64,000 bases of DNA from Rhodanobacteraceae bacterium (GTDB taxonomy: Bacteria; Pseudomonadota; Gammaproteobacteria; Xanthomonadales; Rhodanobacteraceae): NCBI GenBank assembly GCA_016790075.1, contig JAEUPP010000010.1:23581-87580 (forward strand). Reading direction: 5' to 3'. The notes under the pieces were generated by a model that worked only from the letters and a program-made list of their open reading frames with translations, was not told the DNA's origin and searched no databases. The position numbers and the translations under genes were made by a program. Every line of letters begins with the position of its first letter. Position 1 is the first letter of the stretch. Shown here one piece after another: positions 16,437 through 32,962 of the stretch.

Positions 16437-17929
16437 ACCGTCTCTCGCTACTTCTTGCGTTGCTCGTAGGCGTCGTCGTCGGCGTTGGCTCGACCTGGTG
16501 GCTCATCGATCGTGGACACCGCGACATGCCGGCAACGGCAGCGGCGCCGACCGAGAAAAAGGTGCTGTACTGGTACGACCCGATGGTGCCGGCCCAGCAC
16601 TTCGACCAGCCCGGCAAATCGCCGTTCATGGACATGCAGCTCGTCCCGAAGTACGCGGGCGATGCGCCGGAGGACGCGGGGACCGTGCGCATCGAGCCGC
16701 GGCTCGTGCAGAACCTCGGCGTGCGTACCGCACTCGCGACGCGCGGCGCGCCGACGACCTCGGTTCGCGCGACGGGGACGGTGACGTTCGACGAACGCGA
16801 TGTGGTGGTCGTGCAGGCCCGCGTCGCCGGCATCGTGGAGCACCTCGCCGTGCGTGCCCCGTTGACGACGGTCACCGCCGGCCAGCCCTTGCTGACGCTG
16901 ATCGCGCCGGAGTGGACCGCGGCGCAGGCCGAGTACCTGTCGCTGCGCGCGGCCCGTAGCGAAGGACTGGATACCGTGCGTGCGGCCGCACGCCAGCGGT
17001 TGCTGCTGCTCGGCATGAGCGAAGGCCAGATCCGCGCCGTCGAGCGCCTCGGACGCGCCGAGGATCGGATCACGATCGTCGCGCCGCGCGCCGGCGTCGT
17101 CAGCGAACTGCTCGTGCGCGACGGCGCGAGTGTGGCGGCCGGTACGCCGCTGCTGCGCATCAGCGGTCTCGACACCGTGTGGGTCAATGCCGCGATTCCC
17201 GAAGCGCAGATCGGCCGCGTCGGCCCGGGCAACGCCGTGACGCTGGATCTGCCGGCGTTCCCGGGCGACTCGCTCGCCGGCACCGTCGAAACGCTGCTGC
17301 CCGATCTCGACGTCACGACGCGCACGCAGACCGCCCGCATCGTCGTACCCAACCCGGCACGCCGCCTGGTGCCCGGCATGTTTGCGCGTGTCGCCATCAC
17401 CGGTCGTGCCGGGGACGCCGAGGTCGTGCGAGTACCAACCGAGGCCGTGATCGCTACCGGCGCCCGCCAGGTCGTCATCGTCGACGCCGGCGACGGCCGC
17501 TTTCGGGCGCAGGAGGTGCGCGTTGGTGACGAAAGCGAGGGCCGTACGAGCGTGCTCGAAGGTCTCGACGACGGCGATCGCGTGGTGCTGTCGGGACAAT
17601 TCCTGATCGATTCCGAAGCGAGTCTCGCCGGCACACTGGCCCGGCTCGATAGGCCGGATACGGGCGCATCGCCGGCGACGACCGCGCCGCCGCGGTACTC
17701 GGCCGACGGCACCGTCAAGCGCATCGACGGCAACGCCTGGTCCATCGCGACCGACGCCATCCCCGCGCTGGAGATGGGCGCGATGACCATGACGTTCGTG
17801 CGTCCCGACACGGTGCCGGTTGACGGCCTTCGGGTCGGACAACGCGTGCGTTTCACGTTCGTCCGCAACGCTGACGGCGACTTTGAAATCGCGACGATCG
17901 CCGCGCTGCCGGCCAGAGGCACGCCATGA
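16433..17929 (+). CDS. cusB: CusB-like membrane fusion protein with N-terminal metal-binding and C-terminal CusF-like domains
   Basis: 498 aa. There is an N-terminal membrane anchor (3-25) and a heavy-metal-binding domain at 44-75 ([20 protein letters not shown], then [12 protein letters not shown]). The HlyD-like lipoyl/barrel adaptor follows (~80-405). A fused CusF-like domain is at ~425-498. In the CusF module the MTM motif is kept (EMGAMTMTF), but the family His is Thr and the cation-pi Trp is Met. In Cus pumps this protein links CusA to CusC in the periplasm and accepts Cu(I)/Ag(I). It overlaps both neighbours by 4 bp, so the three pump genes are translated as a unit. Confidence 0.93.
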   Translation: MNRLSLLLALLVGVVVGVGSTWWLIDRGHRDMPATAAAPTEKKVLYWYDPMVPAQHFDQPGKSPFMDMQLVPKYAGDAPEDAGTVRIEPRLVQNLGVRTALATRGAPTTSVRATGTVTFDERDVVVVQARVAGIVEHLAVRAPLTTVTAGQPLLTLIAPEWTAAQAEYLSLRAARSEGLDTVRAAARQRLLLLGMSEGQIRAVERLGRAEDRITIVAPRAGVVSELLVRDGASVAAGTPLLRISGLDTVWVNAAIPEAQIGRVGPGNAVTLDLPAFPGDSLAGTVETLLPDLDVTTRTQTARIVVPNPARRLVPGMFARVAITGRAGDAEVVRVPTEAVIATGARQVVIVDAGDGRFRAQEVRVGDESEGRTSVLEGLDDGDRVVLSGQFLIDSEASLAGTLARLDRPDTGASPATTAPPRYSADGTVKRIDGNAWSIATDAIPALEMGAMTMTFVRPDTVPVDGLRVGQRVRFTFVRNADGDFEIATIAALPARGTP

Positions 17930-20900
17930 TCGCGCGCATCATCCGCGGCTCGATCGCGAATCGATTCCTCGTGTTGCTCGCGGCGGTATTCCTGGCCGCC
18001 TGGGGTGTGTACGCCGTGCGGCAAACGCCGGTCGATGCCTTGCCGGACCTGTCGGACGTGCAAGTGATCATCCGCACGAGCTGGCCCGGGCAGTCACCGC
18101 AATTGGTCGAGGACCAGATCACCTATCCGCTGACGACCACGATGCTTTCGGTGCCGGGCGCGAAGACAGTGCGTGGTTTCTCGTTCTTCGGCGACTCGTA
18201 TGTCTACGTGCTGTTCGAGGACGGCACCGACCTGTATTGGGCGCGATCGCGCGTGCTGGAGTACCTCAACCAGGTGCAGTCGCGGTTGCCGCGCGGTGCG
18301 AGCGCGGCGCTCGGGCCGGACGCCACCGGCGTCGGCTGGATCTACGAATACGCGCTGGTCGATCGCAGCGGCGCTCACGATCTGTCGGAACTGCGCGCAC
18401 TGCAGGACTGGTTCCTGCGCTACGAGCTTAAAAGCGTGCCGGGTGTCGCCGAGGTGGCCACCGTTGGCGGCATGGTGAAGCAGTACCAGATCGTGCTCGA
18501 TCCGGATCGCTTGCGCGCCTACGGCATCACGCAGGCCACGGTGACGCAGGCCGTGCAGCGCGCCAACGGCGAAGCCGGCGGCTCGGTGCTGGAACTGGCC
18601 GAAGCCGAGTACATGGTGCGAGCGAGCGGTTACCTGAAAACGCTCGACGATTTCCGCGCGATCCCGCTCTCCGTCGGCGCCGGCGGCGTACCGGTGCGGT
18701 TGGCCGACGTCGCGCGCATCCAGCTCGGTCCCGAGATGCGCCGCGGCGTGGCTGAACTCAATGGCGACGGCGAGGTTGTTGGCGGCGTGATCGTGATGCG
18801 CTCGGGCAAGAACGCGCAGGCGACCATCGCCGCGGTGAAAGCGAAGCTCGCGAGCGTGCGGGCGAGCCTTCCCGCCGGCGTGGAAATCGTCGAAACCTAC
18901 GATCGCTCGCAGCTCATCGGGCGCGCGATCGATAACCTCAGCGGCAAACTGCTCGAGGAGTTTCTGGTCGTCGCGCTGGTCTGCGCCGTGTTCCTGTTTC
19001 ATCTGCGCTCGGCGCTGGTCGCGATCGTTGCGTTGCCGCTGGGCGTGCTCGCTGCGTTCATCGTGATGCACTGGCAGGGCCTCAACGCGAACATCCTGTC
19101 GCTCGGCGGCATCGCGATCGCCATCGGAGCGATGGTCGATGCAGCGATCGTGATGATCGAGAACGCCCACAAGCACCTGGAAGTCTGGCAGCACGCGCAC
19201 CCCGACGAGACATTGACCGCCGACGCGCGCTGGCGACTGATCGGCGATGCGTCGGCCGAGGTGGGCCCAGCGCTGTTCTTCAGCCTCATCATCATCACGC
19301 TGTCGTTCGTGCCGGTGTTCACGCTCGAAGCGCAGGAGGGCCGTCTGTTCGCGCCGCTCGCGTTTACCAAGACCTACGCGATGGCCGCGGCCGCGGGCTT
19401 GTCGATCACGCTGATTCCGGTGCTGATGGGCTACTGGATCCGTGGACGCATCCCGGAGGAACGGGCCAATCCGCTGTCGCGCGTCCTGATCGCGCTCTAC
19501 CGCCCGATCCTTGAGGCGGTGTTGCGGTTTCCCAAAGTGACCTTGTTCACCGCGGCGCTCCTGCTCGCGGCGACGGCATGGCCGATCAGCCGGCTCGGTG
19601 GTGAATTCCTGCCGCCGCTCGACGAAGGCGATGTGCTCTACATGCCGAGCGCGTTGCCGGGGCTGTCCGCCGGCAAGGCCGCGCAGGTGCTGCAGCAGAC
19701 CGACAAGATGATCCGCTCGGTACCGGAAGTCGCCAGCGTGTTCGGCAAGATCGGCCGCGCCGAAACGGCGACCGATCCGGCGCCGATGGAGATGGTCGAA
19801 ACGACGGTGCGCTTCAAGCCGCGCGACCAATGGCGCGCCGGCATGACGCCGGAAAAGCTGATCAATGAGCTCGACGCGGCGGTGCGGTTGCCGGGCCTCA
19901 CAAACCTGTGGGTGCCGCCGATTCGCAATCGCTTGGACATGCTGGCGACCGGCATCAAGAGTCCGATCGGCATCAAGGTCAACGGCAGTGATCTCGCCGT
20001 CATCGACCAGGTGGCCACCGCGATCGAACAGGCGATCAAGACGGTGCCGGGCGTCACCTCGGCGCTGGCCGAGCGCCTGACCGGCGGCCGCTACGTCGAC
20101 GTCGATATCGACCGTGAAGCGGCGGCGCGCTACGGCCTCAACATCGCCGACGTGCAGAACGTGGTGAGTGCGGCGATCGGCGGTGAGACGATTGGCGAAA
20201 CGGTCGAAGGGCGCCGGCGGTTTCCGATCAGCGTGCGCTATCCACGCGAGCTGCGCGACAGCGTGCAGAAGCTGCGCGACCTGCCGCTGCTGACGGCGGC
20301 GGGTGCGCAAATCACACTGGGCAGCGTCTCGCGGATTGCGATCACGGACGGCCCGCCGATGATCAAGAGCGAGAATGCACGCCTGTCCGGCTGGATCTAT
20401 GTGGACGCGCGTGGCCGTGACTTGGCCTCGGTCGTGCACGACCTGCGTGAGCGTGTCGCGCGCGACGTCGTGTTGCCGGCCGGCACGTCGATCACCTGGT
20501 CGGGCCAGTTCGAGTACTTCGAGCACGCGATGGCCAAGCTGCGCGTCGTGATCCCGGCGACGCTGCTGATCATCTTCGTGCTGCTGTACGTGACGTTCGG
20601 GCGCGTCGACGAGGCAGTGTTGATTCTGGCCAGCGTGCCGTTCGCGCTGATCGGCGGGTTCTGGCTGATGTATGCGATGGGACACGCGTTCTCGATCGCG
20701 ACGGCCGTCGGCTTCATCGCGCTCGCGGGCGTGTCGGCCGAGTTCGGCGTGATCATGCTGCTGTACCTGAAGCAGGCCTGGGAACGGCGCCTGGCCGCCG
20801 GCGAGCCGACCACGTCGGACACGCTGCTCGCCGCGATCCGCGAAGGCGCCGTGCAGCGCGTGCGCCCGAAAGCGATGACCGTGGCGGTGATCCTGGCCGG

Positions 20901-21108
20901 CCTGCTGCCGATCCTCATCGGCACCGGCACGGGCTCGGAAATCATGCAGCGCATCGCCGCACCGATGGTCGGCGGAATGATCACCGCGCCGCTGCTGTCG
21001 ATGCTCGTCATCCCCGTCGTCTTTCGGCTGCTGCGCGAGCGTTCGCTGCGCGCTTCGCCCGGTCTCGATCGCACCAATTCTTCCCACGTACCGGCGACGC
21101 CGGCGTGA
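17926..21108 (+). CDS. cusA: CusA-type HME-RND copper/silver efflux pump
   Basis: 1060 aa, the normal size. Twelve membrane segments are arranged as TM1, a large periplasmic loop, TM2-7, a second loop and TM8-12. The TM4 signature [19 protein letters not shown] and the [15 protein letters not shown] block match the monovalent Cu/Ag group (HME4). It exports Cu(I)/Ag(I) by proton antiport in the inner membrane with CusB and CusC. The ATG overlaps the cusB stop (ATGA). The antisense strand has a nearly full-length open frame that is a GC-rich artefact. Confidence 0.95.
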   Translation: MIARIIRGSIANRFLVLLAAVFLAAWGVYAVRQTPVDALPDLSDVQVIIRTSWPGQSPQLVEDQITYPLTTTMLSVPGAKTVRGFSFFGDSYVYVLFEDGTDLYWARSRVLEYLNQVQSRLPRGASAALGPDATGVGWIYEYALVDRSGAHDLSELRALQDWFLRYELKSVPGVAEVATVGGMVKQYQIVLDPDRLRAYGITQATVTQAVQRANGEAGGSVLELAEAEYMVRASGYLKTLDDFRAIPLSVGAGGVPVRLADVARIQLGPEMRRGVAELNGDGEVVGGVIVMRSGKNAQATIAAVKAKLASVRASLPAGVEIVETYDRSQLIGRAIDNLSGKLLEEFLVVALVCAVFLFHLRSALVAIVALPLGVLAAFIVMHWQGLNANILSLGGIAIAIGAMVDAAIVMIENAHKHLEVWQHAHPDETLTADARWRLIGDASAEVGPALFFSLIIITLSFVPVFTLEAQEGRLFAPLAFTKTYAMAAAAGLSITLIPVLMGYWIRGRIPEERANPLSRVLIALYRPILEAVLRFPKVTLFTAALLLAATAWPISRLGGEFLPPLDEGDVLYMPSALPGLSAGKAAQVLQQTDKMIRSVPEVASVFGKIGRAETATDPAPMEMVETTVRFKPRDQWRAGMTPEKLINELDAAVRLPGLTNLWVPPIRNRLDMLATGIKSPIGIKVNGSDLAVIDQVATAIEQAIKTVPGVTSALAERLTGGRYVDVDIDREAAARYGLNIADVQNVVSAAIGGETIGETVEGRRRFPISVRYPRELRDSVQKLRDLPLLTAAGAQITLGSVSRIAITDGPPMIKSENARLSGWIYVDARGRDLASVVHDLRERVARDVVLPAGTSITWSGQFEYFEHAMAKLRVVIPATLLIIFVLLYVTFGRVDEAVLILASVPFALIGGFWLMYAMGHAFSIATAVGFIALAGVSAEFGVIMLLYLKQAWERRLAAGEPTTSDTLLAAIREGAVQRVRPKAMTVAVILAGLLPILIGTGTGSEIMQRIAAPMVGGMITAPLLSMLVIPVVFRLLRERSLRASPGLDRTNSSHVPATPA

Positions 21109-21164
21109 CGGCGCTCGCGCGCTGGGCGTGCGAGTGCGTCGTTCCCAACACAGGAGAATTTCCC

Positions 21165-21572
21165 ATGAATCGTTCAACGCTCTCGTTCGTCATCGGTCTG
21201 GTGCTCGGTATGCTAGTCGCGACCGGGTCCGCGCAGGCGGAATCCTCGGCTCACTCCGGTGGCGGTTCGATCACGGCGATCGACGGTGACACGCTGACGC
21301 TGTGCTTTCGGCATGCGCCGGTGCCGGCGGGCGGCGACACGCTTTCGCTCGAGCGCGAGTGGATCCCGTTCTCGAAAGGCACGCCGGCAAGTCCGCGCTA
21401 TCACCACGTGGGGCATGCGCGCGTGGTCGCGGTCGGCGCGCCGCCCTGCGTGCAGGCCGAGCGACTTGACGGCAAGCCGCGTCGCTACGACCGCGCACGG
21501 CCTGACGCTGCGATCAGCGCGGCGCCGGCACCCGAGGCTGCGGAAGACCATCGGGCGGGCTTGACTCCGTAG
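21165..21572 (+). CDS. Small periplasmic protein after cusA
   Basis: 135 aa. ATG 21165 has AGGAGAA upstream and a clear signal peptide (MNRSTLSFVIGLVLGMLVATGSAQA). The mature part has a beta-like segment ITAIDGDTLTLCFRHAP, several His (RYHHVGHARV) and two Cys. The tail is Pro/Ala-rich. I recognise no family. Position at the end of the cus operon and the exported, His-containing nature suggest a periplasmic metal-related role. Confidence 0.65.
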   Translation: MNRSTLSFVIGLVLGMLVATGSAQAESSAHSGGGSITAIDGDTLTLCFRHAPVPAGGDTLSLEREWIPFSKGTPASPRYHHVGHARVVAVGAPPCVQAERLDGKPRRYDRARPDAAISAAPAPEAAEDHRAGLTP

Positions 21573-21619
21573 CGGCTACAGCCCCTAGGCTGGCCGCCGG
21601 CGAACTATGGAGCATCCCG

Positions 21620-21997
21620 ATGAGCCATGTCGGAACCGGGCCCAGCGCACGGTGGACGGGCGTAGCAGCCGGCCGTGTGCGGTGGCTTCTCATGCTGAGT
21701 GTCGTCGTGCTCACGGGGTGCGTTCATGCCGTGACACCGCCCACGACGGAACGTCTGGGTTGGGTCAACGCGGTCATTGATGGCACGGCCATCGTGGACC
21801 CTTCCGAGCACCGCTGTGCCGCGTTGCTGACGCCGCAGGAACGTGCCGCCCGGCGCTGGGTCATCGTGGGTGTTCCGCACGGGCGCTACCGACGCCTGCA
21901 TACCGTCGTGCTGCCGGACGGCCTGACCTTGCAGCGCGGTGACCGCGTGCGGATCGACCCTACCGACTGCCAGGTTGCGCTTCGGCGCGACGAGTAA
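21620..21997 (+). CDS. Putative small lipoprotein
   Basis: 125 aa with hydrophobic segment VRWLLMLSVVVLTGC; LTGC is a good lipobox, so it is likely lipid-anchored. The mature part (WVNAVIDGTAIVDPSEHRCA, then QRGDRVRIDPTDC) looks like a small beta-barrel with two conserved-looking Cys. It lies 47 bp after the previous gene and probably ends the cus operon; the next gene is convergent. Function unknown. Confidence 0.65.
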   Translation: MSHVGTGPSARWTGVAAGRVRWLLMLSVVVLTGCVHAVTPPTTERLGWVNAVIDGTAIVDPSEHRCAALLTPQERAARRWVIVGVPHGRYRRLHTVVLPDGLTLQRGDRVRIDPTDCQVALRRDE

Positions 21998-22036
21998 GAA
22001 GGCTCTTCGTCGCGCTGAAGCGATCCGTGTGGTCGC

Positions 22037-28242
<6,206 letters not shown>

Positions 28243-28246
<4 letters not shown>

Positions 28247-29565
28247 GGTGTCGCTTCCTTGTCGGGATCGGCGGTCAGGGGTTCGCCGGTGAGGCGTTGG
28301 ATTTCGATCAGGGCGCGCTGCGCGTCGATCGCGGCGCTGAGCTGCTGCTGGCGGGCCGCGGTGGTCTCGCTTTGCACCTGCGCCCATTCCAGGTAGCTCA
28401 AGGCGCCGGCGCGGTAGGCGCGCTCGGCCGCCACTTCCGCTCGCTGCAGGCGCGGCAGCAGATCATCGCGGCTGCGCTCGACCTCGGCCTTGCTCGCGGC
28501 GAACTGGCCGTAGGCCTGGGCGAGCGTGGCGTAGAGCGTGAGTTCGCTGGATTCGCGCTCGAGGGCGAGCGCTTCGCGTTCAGCGGTGGCCGCGCGAATG
28601 TCCGGTTCGGCGCGCCGCGCGCTACCGAGCGGCATCGACACGCTGCCGACCAGCCCCCAGTCGGCACCGTCCTGCAGACGACGGACACCCACCTGCCATT
28701 CCAGATCCGGTGTGCGTGCGCTGCGCGCCAACTGGAGTCGTGCCTCGCGGATACGGGTCTCGTCGGCGAAGCGCTGCAGTTCCGGCGTGCGCTCCAGTTG
28801 CGTGGCGATCGCGGCGAATGCGGGCAACGCCGGCAGCGCGCGCGGATCCCCGGTGACGTCGATCAAGCTGTCCTCGCGCTCGCCCCAGAGCAGCACCAGG
28901 CGACGGCGCGCCGCGGCGACATTCGCGCGGGCGCGATCCCGTTCCAGCTCGGCGCGTGCTTGCAACGCCTCAGCGGTGAGTCGCGCCGACTCCGGTGAGG
29001 CACCGGCTTTCAGGCGCTGCGCCGCGGCCGTAACGGTGCGCGCACGCTGGGCGACGTCGGCATCGCCGATGGCGACCTGCGCCTGCGCCGCGACGACATC
29101 GAGGTACCGCCGCGCCACCTCGGCCAGAAGATCCAGGCGCTTGGCTTCCCGTGTCAGCGCCAGCGCGTCGATGCGGCTGGCGGCCAACGCCTGGCGTGCC
29201 GCACGCTTGCCGCCACGTTCGAGCACGGACGCGAGTGTCAGCGTGAACTCAGCACCGTGAACACCCGAGGCGGTACCGGTTCCGAACGCGTTCTCCAGCG
29301 TCGCGCCGACCGTCAACGCGGGGCGCTGCGCCGCCGTGTCCGCCGCCGCACGAAGACCGGTTTCGGTGTAGCGGAAGATCGCGAGATCCGGGTGTACGGC
29401 AACGACGCGATCGATCGCCTGGTCGAGCGTCAGTACCGTCTTTTCGGACCGAGTGGACGCCGGCGCCGCTCCCACATCGGCCACAGCCGACGCCGATGCC
29501 AGCAGGAGCCAGGCGCCCATAACAACACGCCGGCAACGCCGGCGGCGAAGCCATGACGCATCCAT
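28243..29565 (-). CDS. czcC: CzcC-type outer-membrane efflux protein
   Basis: 440 aa from ATG 29565, which shares a base with the stop of the CDF gene (TGATG). Signal peptide VVMGAWLLLASASAVADVGA. Two TolC-family repeats are visible (LTLDQAIDRVVAVHPDLAIF, GGKRAARQALAASRIDALAL, GALSYLEWAQVQSET). It is the outer-membrane channel for the divalent-cation pump. The longer frame upstream lies inside the CDF gene and is rejected. Confidence 0.92.
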
Positions 29566-30188
29566 CAGGAACGCTCCTCGGGCACCGCACGCGTTCGACC
29601 GGCTTCTCGCGCCTCGGACAAGATTTCCAGCGCTTCCTTGCACACGTACAGGCCGATCAGCGCGCCGACGACGAGGTCCGGGTAACGCCACCCCGTCGCA
29701 AGAATCAACAGGCCGGAAACGACCACACCAATATTTGCCACGACGTCAGCGCGGGTAAAAATCCAGGTTGCGCGCAAATGCACTTCGCCGGTGCGGAACG
29801 GCCGCAGCAGGCGCAGCACGGTGAGATTGACGGCCAAGGAGACGAGCGCCGTTGCGACGATAGGCCAACCGATCGGCTCGCTGCCGAACCACGCCCGGCG
29901 GCCGACCTCGACCAGCACGCCAATACCCAGTAGCAGCAACAGGCTGCCGCTCACACCCGCGGCGCGTTGTTTGAACCGCGCGCTGCGGCCGATCGCGGCC
30001 AGACCAATCGCATAGGCCGTGGCATCCGAGAGCATGTCGAGCGCGTCGGCCAGCAGGCCCGTCGATTGCGCCCACCAACCGGCCAGTGAGCCGATGACGG
30101 CCATCGCGGCGTTGAGCGCCAGCGCTATCCACAACACGCGGCGCTCGGCGACCGTGTTCGCCTCGGCATGGCAGCCGCAATCACTCAT
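29565..30188 (-). CDS. Cation diffusion facilitator (CDF) family transporter, short form
   Basis: 207 aa, with four to six membrane helices and no cytoplasmic C-terminal domain, shorter than the usual ~300 aa. The N-terminus has Cys and His ligands (MSDCGCHAEA). The TM2 site reads LLADALDMLSDA, with Asp where Zn transporters have His (DxxxHxxxD type). The TM5 site reads TRADVVAN. The altered first-shell ligands suggest different metal preference. Exports divalent cations from the cytoplasm by proton antiport. ATG overlaps the stop of the preceding gene (ATGA). Confidence 0.85.
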   Translation of the reverse strand: MSDCGCHAEANTVAERRVLWIALALNAAMAVIGSLAGWWAQSTGLLADALDMLSDATAYAIGLAAIGRSARFKQRAAGVSGSLLLLLGIGVLVEVGRRAWFGSEPIGWPIVATALVSLAVNLTVLRLLRPFRTGEVHLRATWIFTRADVVANIGVVVSGLLILATGWRYPDLVVGALIGLYVCKEALEILSEAREAGRTRAVPEERS

Positions 30189-31378
30189 CGGGGATTTCCT
30201 TTCATCAGGTTCGAGATTTCAGTGGGAACGGGCATCGGTCGGAACGCGCTGACCTGGGCGCCGCCGGTGTTGCCGCGTGGCATCCACAGCCAGGTGAAGA
30301 GTGCGGCCGCGGCGATACGCAGCACCTGTCCGACGATTTCCCGCGCATCCCGTTGCTGGATGGCCCACCGCAGGAACGCCACATGGCTGCGGACATGCGT
30401 TCGTGTGCGCGGTTGTCCCAGCACGTGAGCGCGCTCGAACGCGGCATAGGCCGCCGCGGCATCGCCGGCGTCGAGCGCTGCGTCGCCCTGCGCCAACGCC
30501 GCCTGGAACGCGGCATCGCGTGGAAGGATCGGTGTGGGTGCCGCGCGGAACGGCCAGCGCAGCTGCGCGCCATAGGCCGCCGGGACGGTGTCCTCGCGCA
30601 ATCCCACGTCGCCGGCGCCGACGTGGCCGGGACGATCGAGAAACGTGCCGAAAAGGCGGTCCCAGACCAGCCAGAATTCCCCGAAATTGACCTGCGCGTC
30701 CTCGTACTCGCGCTTGTGGTGCCAGCGATGCAGTTCGGCCGTTCCGAGCCAGCGCCGCAGCGGCCCGACCGAGTAGTCGAGGTTGGCGTGCTGGAACGCC
30801 AGGTGCACGCTCAACAGCGCCAGCCACACGCTCACGACCAGCGCGGGCGCGCCCATCGCCACGACCACGATCAGGCCGGGGCCGGCCATGAGCAGGGCGC
30901 TCAGCGGATGCCGGCGTTCGCCGTTGAGCCAGTACAAGCGCTCGGCGCTGTGGTGGATTGCGTGCAGGCGCCAGGCCCACGCGAATCGGTGACTCACGCG
31001 GTGCATCGCATACAGACCCAGATCGACGATCGCGCCGGCCAGAAGGCACTGTATCCACGCCGGCCAGGTGGTGGGCCATGCCACGCCTGCCGGGATGACC
31101 GTACGCAACGCGTGCAGCGCGTAGGCGGCGCCGGCCAGGAGTGCGAAGTTGACCAGGCCGTGCAGCCGATCCGCGCGCGTGTCGCCATGGTCGCGCTGCC
31201 AGGCGCCCTCGAACGGCTGCAGGCGCTCCAGCAGCGCCACCGCGCCAATGCCCGCGGCCGCGACGACGAGCAGCGTCGGCCACGCCGGCAGGACGCCGAC
31301 GAACACGAGCGTGGCGGCCATCGCCATCGCGCCCATAACGAGGGGATAGGCGCCGTAGCGCATGGCAGTGACGAGCAT
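30185..31378 (-). CDS. Fatty acid hydroxylase/sterol desaturase-like protein fused to DUF3703
   Basis: 397 aa. ATG 31378 has CCGGAGG 8 bp upstream. Residues ~1-275 form a membrane di-iron hydroxylase: about five helices and His clusters HRVSH, HAIHH, NGERRHPL and ELHRWHHKRE. Residues ~285-397 match DUF3703 (DAAFQAALAQG, FERAHVLGQPRTRTHVRSH, GNTGGAQVSAFRPMPVP), a domain normally encoded as a separate small gene beside CDF/czc genes. The fusion supports a shared role of both parts in metal tolerance, perhaps membrane lipid change. First gene of the operon, read from the MerR-type promoter. Confidence 0.85.
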   Translation of the reverse strand: MLVTAMRYGAYPLVMGAMAMAATLVFVGVLPAWPTLLVVAAAGIGAVALLERLQPFEGAWQRDHGDTRADRLHGLVNFALLAGAAYALHALRTVIPAGVAWPTTWPAWIQCLLAGAIVDLGLYAMHRVSHRFAWAWRLHAIHHSAERLYWLNGERRHPLSALLMAGPGLIVVVAMGAPALVVSVWLALLSVHLAFQHANLDYSVGPLRRWLGTAELHRWHHKREYEDAQVNFGEFWLVWDRLFGTFLDRPGHVGAGDVGLREDTVPAAYGAQLRWPFRAAPTPILPRDAAFQAALAQGDAALDAGDAAAAYAAFERAHVLGQPRTRTHVRSHVAFLRWAIQQRDAREIVGQVLRIAAAALFTWLWMPRGNTGGAQVSAFRPMPVPTEISNLMKGNPR

Positions 31379-31423
31379 GGGGCGACCTCCGGACACCCCT
31401 GGTCAGGGGCTTCGAAGGGCGCT

Positions 31424-31454
31424 AGCCTAAAGTCCGTAGTGGCTCCGGAGTCAA
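31424..31454 (-). promoter_or_regulatory. MerR-family (CadR/ZntR/PbrR-type) promoter of the Zn/Cd/Pb operon
   Basis: On the minus strand: -35 TTGACT (31454-31449), a 19-bp spacer CCGGAGCCACTACGGACTT, and -10 TAGGCT (31429-31424). An imperfect dyad, ACTCCGGAG-CCA-CTACGGACT read on the minus strand (31451-31431), sits in the spacer. The over-long spacer and the ACTC...GAGT-type dyad are hallmarks of metal-responsive MerR-family control. The regulator gene starts 4 bp beyond it on the plus strand. Confidence 0.9.
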
Positions 31455-31458
31455 GTCG

Positions 31459-31929
31459 ATGAAGATCAGCGAAGCGGCCGCCGCCAGCGGCTGCCACCTC
31501 GAAACGATCCGCTACTACGAGCGCATCGGCCTCTTGTCCAAGGCCGCCCGTCGCGACAATGGCTACCGCGACTACACCCACGCCGAGGTCGAGCGGCTGC
31601 GTTTCATCACGCGCGGACGCGATCTCGGTTTCAGCCTCGAGGAAATCCAGAGCCTGCTGGCCCTGGCCGAACAGACCGATATGTCGTGCGCCGACGTTGA
31701 CCGGCTGGCACGCGAGCACCTGGCCGACATCCAGGGACGCATCCAGGCCCTGCAACGCATGGCCCAGGAACTCGCGCGCACCATCGAAGGCTGCGCTGGC
31801 GGGGCCCGGGCGCGCTGCGCGATCCTGAGTGACCTGCAGGCGCCGGCCGATCGCGCTGCGCCGAACGCAACACCGGCGCCGAAAGGCGGCCGCCGCCCGG
31901 CCGTGCACCGACCGGGTATCGATGCATGA
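31459..31929 (+). CDS. MerR-family divalent-metal-responsive regulator (CadR/ZntR/PbrR-like)
   Basis: 156 aa. The winged helix reads MKISEAAAASGCHLETIRYYERIGLL. Sensor residues: C77 (DMSCADV), which marks divalent-ion sensors as opposed to CueR with Ser, and C112 and C120 in the loop EGCAGGARARCAIL. After that is a ~30-residue Ala/Pro/Arg tail. It is divergent from the metal operon across a 19-bp-spaced operator, which it should repress or activate according to Zn(II), Cd(II) or Pb(II). The TGA overlaps the ATG of the recombinase gene, an unusual coupling. Confidence 0.92.
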   Translation: MKISEAAAASGCHLETIRYYERIGLLSKAARRDNGYRDYTHAEVERLRFITRGRDLGFSLEEIQSLLALAEQTDMSCADVDRLAREHLADIQGRIQALQRMAQELARTIEGCAGGARARCAILSDLQAPADRAAPNATPAPKGGRRPAVHRPGIDA

Positions 31930-32879
31930 ATCGCGTCGAGCAGTACCTGGAGGCCGCCACGCGTGCGAATACGCGTCGCAGCTACGAGGCCGCAACGCGG
32001 CATTTTGAAGTCGACTGGGGCGGCCATCTGCCGGCCACCGCCGACAGCGTCGCGCGTTATCTCGCCGACTACGCCGGAACGCTCGCCATCAACACGCTCA
32101 AGCACCGGCTCGCGGCGCTCGCGCAATGGCACACGACGCACGGCTTCGCCGATCCCACGCGCACCTCGCACGTGCGCCAGGTCATGAAGGGCATCCAGGC
32201 GCTGCACCCAGCCCTGGAGAAGCGCGCCACGCCGCTACAGCTCGAGCAACTCGCCGGCATCACCGATGGGCTCGAGCACGCGGCTGCGCTGGCCGATCGG
32301 ACCGCACGGCCGGCCGACGCGCTGCGCCATCGGCGAGACCGCGCCCTGATCCTGCTCGGGTTCTGGCGCGGCTTCCGGGGCGACGAACTGCTGCGTCTGC
32401 GCGTGGAGCACCTGCAGGTCGTTCCCGGCCAGGGCATGACGTGCTTTCTGGCGCGTTCCAAGGGCGATCGCCAGAACGCGGGCACGACCTACAAGGTGCC
32501 GGCGCTCACGCGCTGGTGTCCGGTCGCGGCCGTCACCACCTGGCTCGAGGTGTCCTCGCTCACGGCAGGGCCGGTGTTCCGGCGTATCGACCGCTGGGGA
32601 CACTTGGCCGACGACGGGCTACACCCCAACAGCCTGATTCGTGTGTTGCGCCACGTGTTCGCGGCCGCCGGCGTCGCCGACACCGCGACCTACAGCAGCC
32701 ATTCGCTGCGCCGCGGCTTCGCCGGCTGGGCCAACGACAACGGCTGGGACGTCAAGACGCTCATGGAGTACGTCGGTTGGCGCGACATCCACTCGGCCAT
32801 GCGCTACATCGACGGCGGCGACGGGTTCGCGCAGCGGCGCATCGAGACCGCTTTGCCGGCCATCGGCCAGGACCGGTAG
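31926..32879 (+). CDS. Tyrosine recombinase of the transposon (TnpS/TnpI-like)
   Basis: 317 aa. The N-terminal SAM-like arm-binding domain is at ~1-105. In the catalytic domain, Arg-I is in WRGFRGDELLRLR, the HxxR box in YSSHSLRRGFA, the His/Trp in VGWRDIHS, and the nucleophile Tyr in AMRYIDGGD. In Tn3-family elements without a serine resolvase such an enzyme resolves cointegrates. Length agrees with TnpS of Tn4651. The ATG overlaps the metal-regulator stop by 4 bp; it is convergent with tnpA, not next to the KfrA/TnpT-like gene as in Tn4651. Confidence 0.9.
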   Translation: MNRVEQYLEAATRANTRRSYEAATRHFEVDWGGHLPATADSVARYLADYAGTLAINTLKHRLAALAQWHTTHGFADPTRTSHVRQVMKGIQALHPALEKRATPLQLEQLAGITDGLEHAAALADRTARPADALRHRRDRALILLGFWRGFRGDELLRLRVEHLQVVPGQGMTCFLARSKGDRQNAGTTYKVPALTRWCPVAAVTTWLEVSSLTAGPVFRRIDRWGHLADDGLHPNSLIRVLRHVFAAAGVADTATYSSHSLRRGFAGWANDNGWDVKTLMEYVGWRDIHSAMRYIDGGDGFAQRRIETALPAIGQDR

Positions 32880-32962
32880 GCCACGAAATCGGCGCGAGCT
32901 GAACCTGTGATCGAATTTTGCCCTCATGTTGGCTCGCCGCGATGACGGCCCCTTCACATCGA

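Noticed and set aside
16360-18063. A 567-aa and a 464-aa open frame antisense to cusB
   Set aside because: Low-complexity Ser/Arg/Thr or His/Arg sequence, no start signal, fully overlapped by a strong gene.
18094-21177. A 1027-aa open frame antisense to cusA
   Set aside because: Arg/His/Asp/Gln-rich composition with no fold; typical GC-rich shadow of a conserved RND gene.
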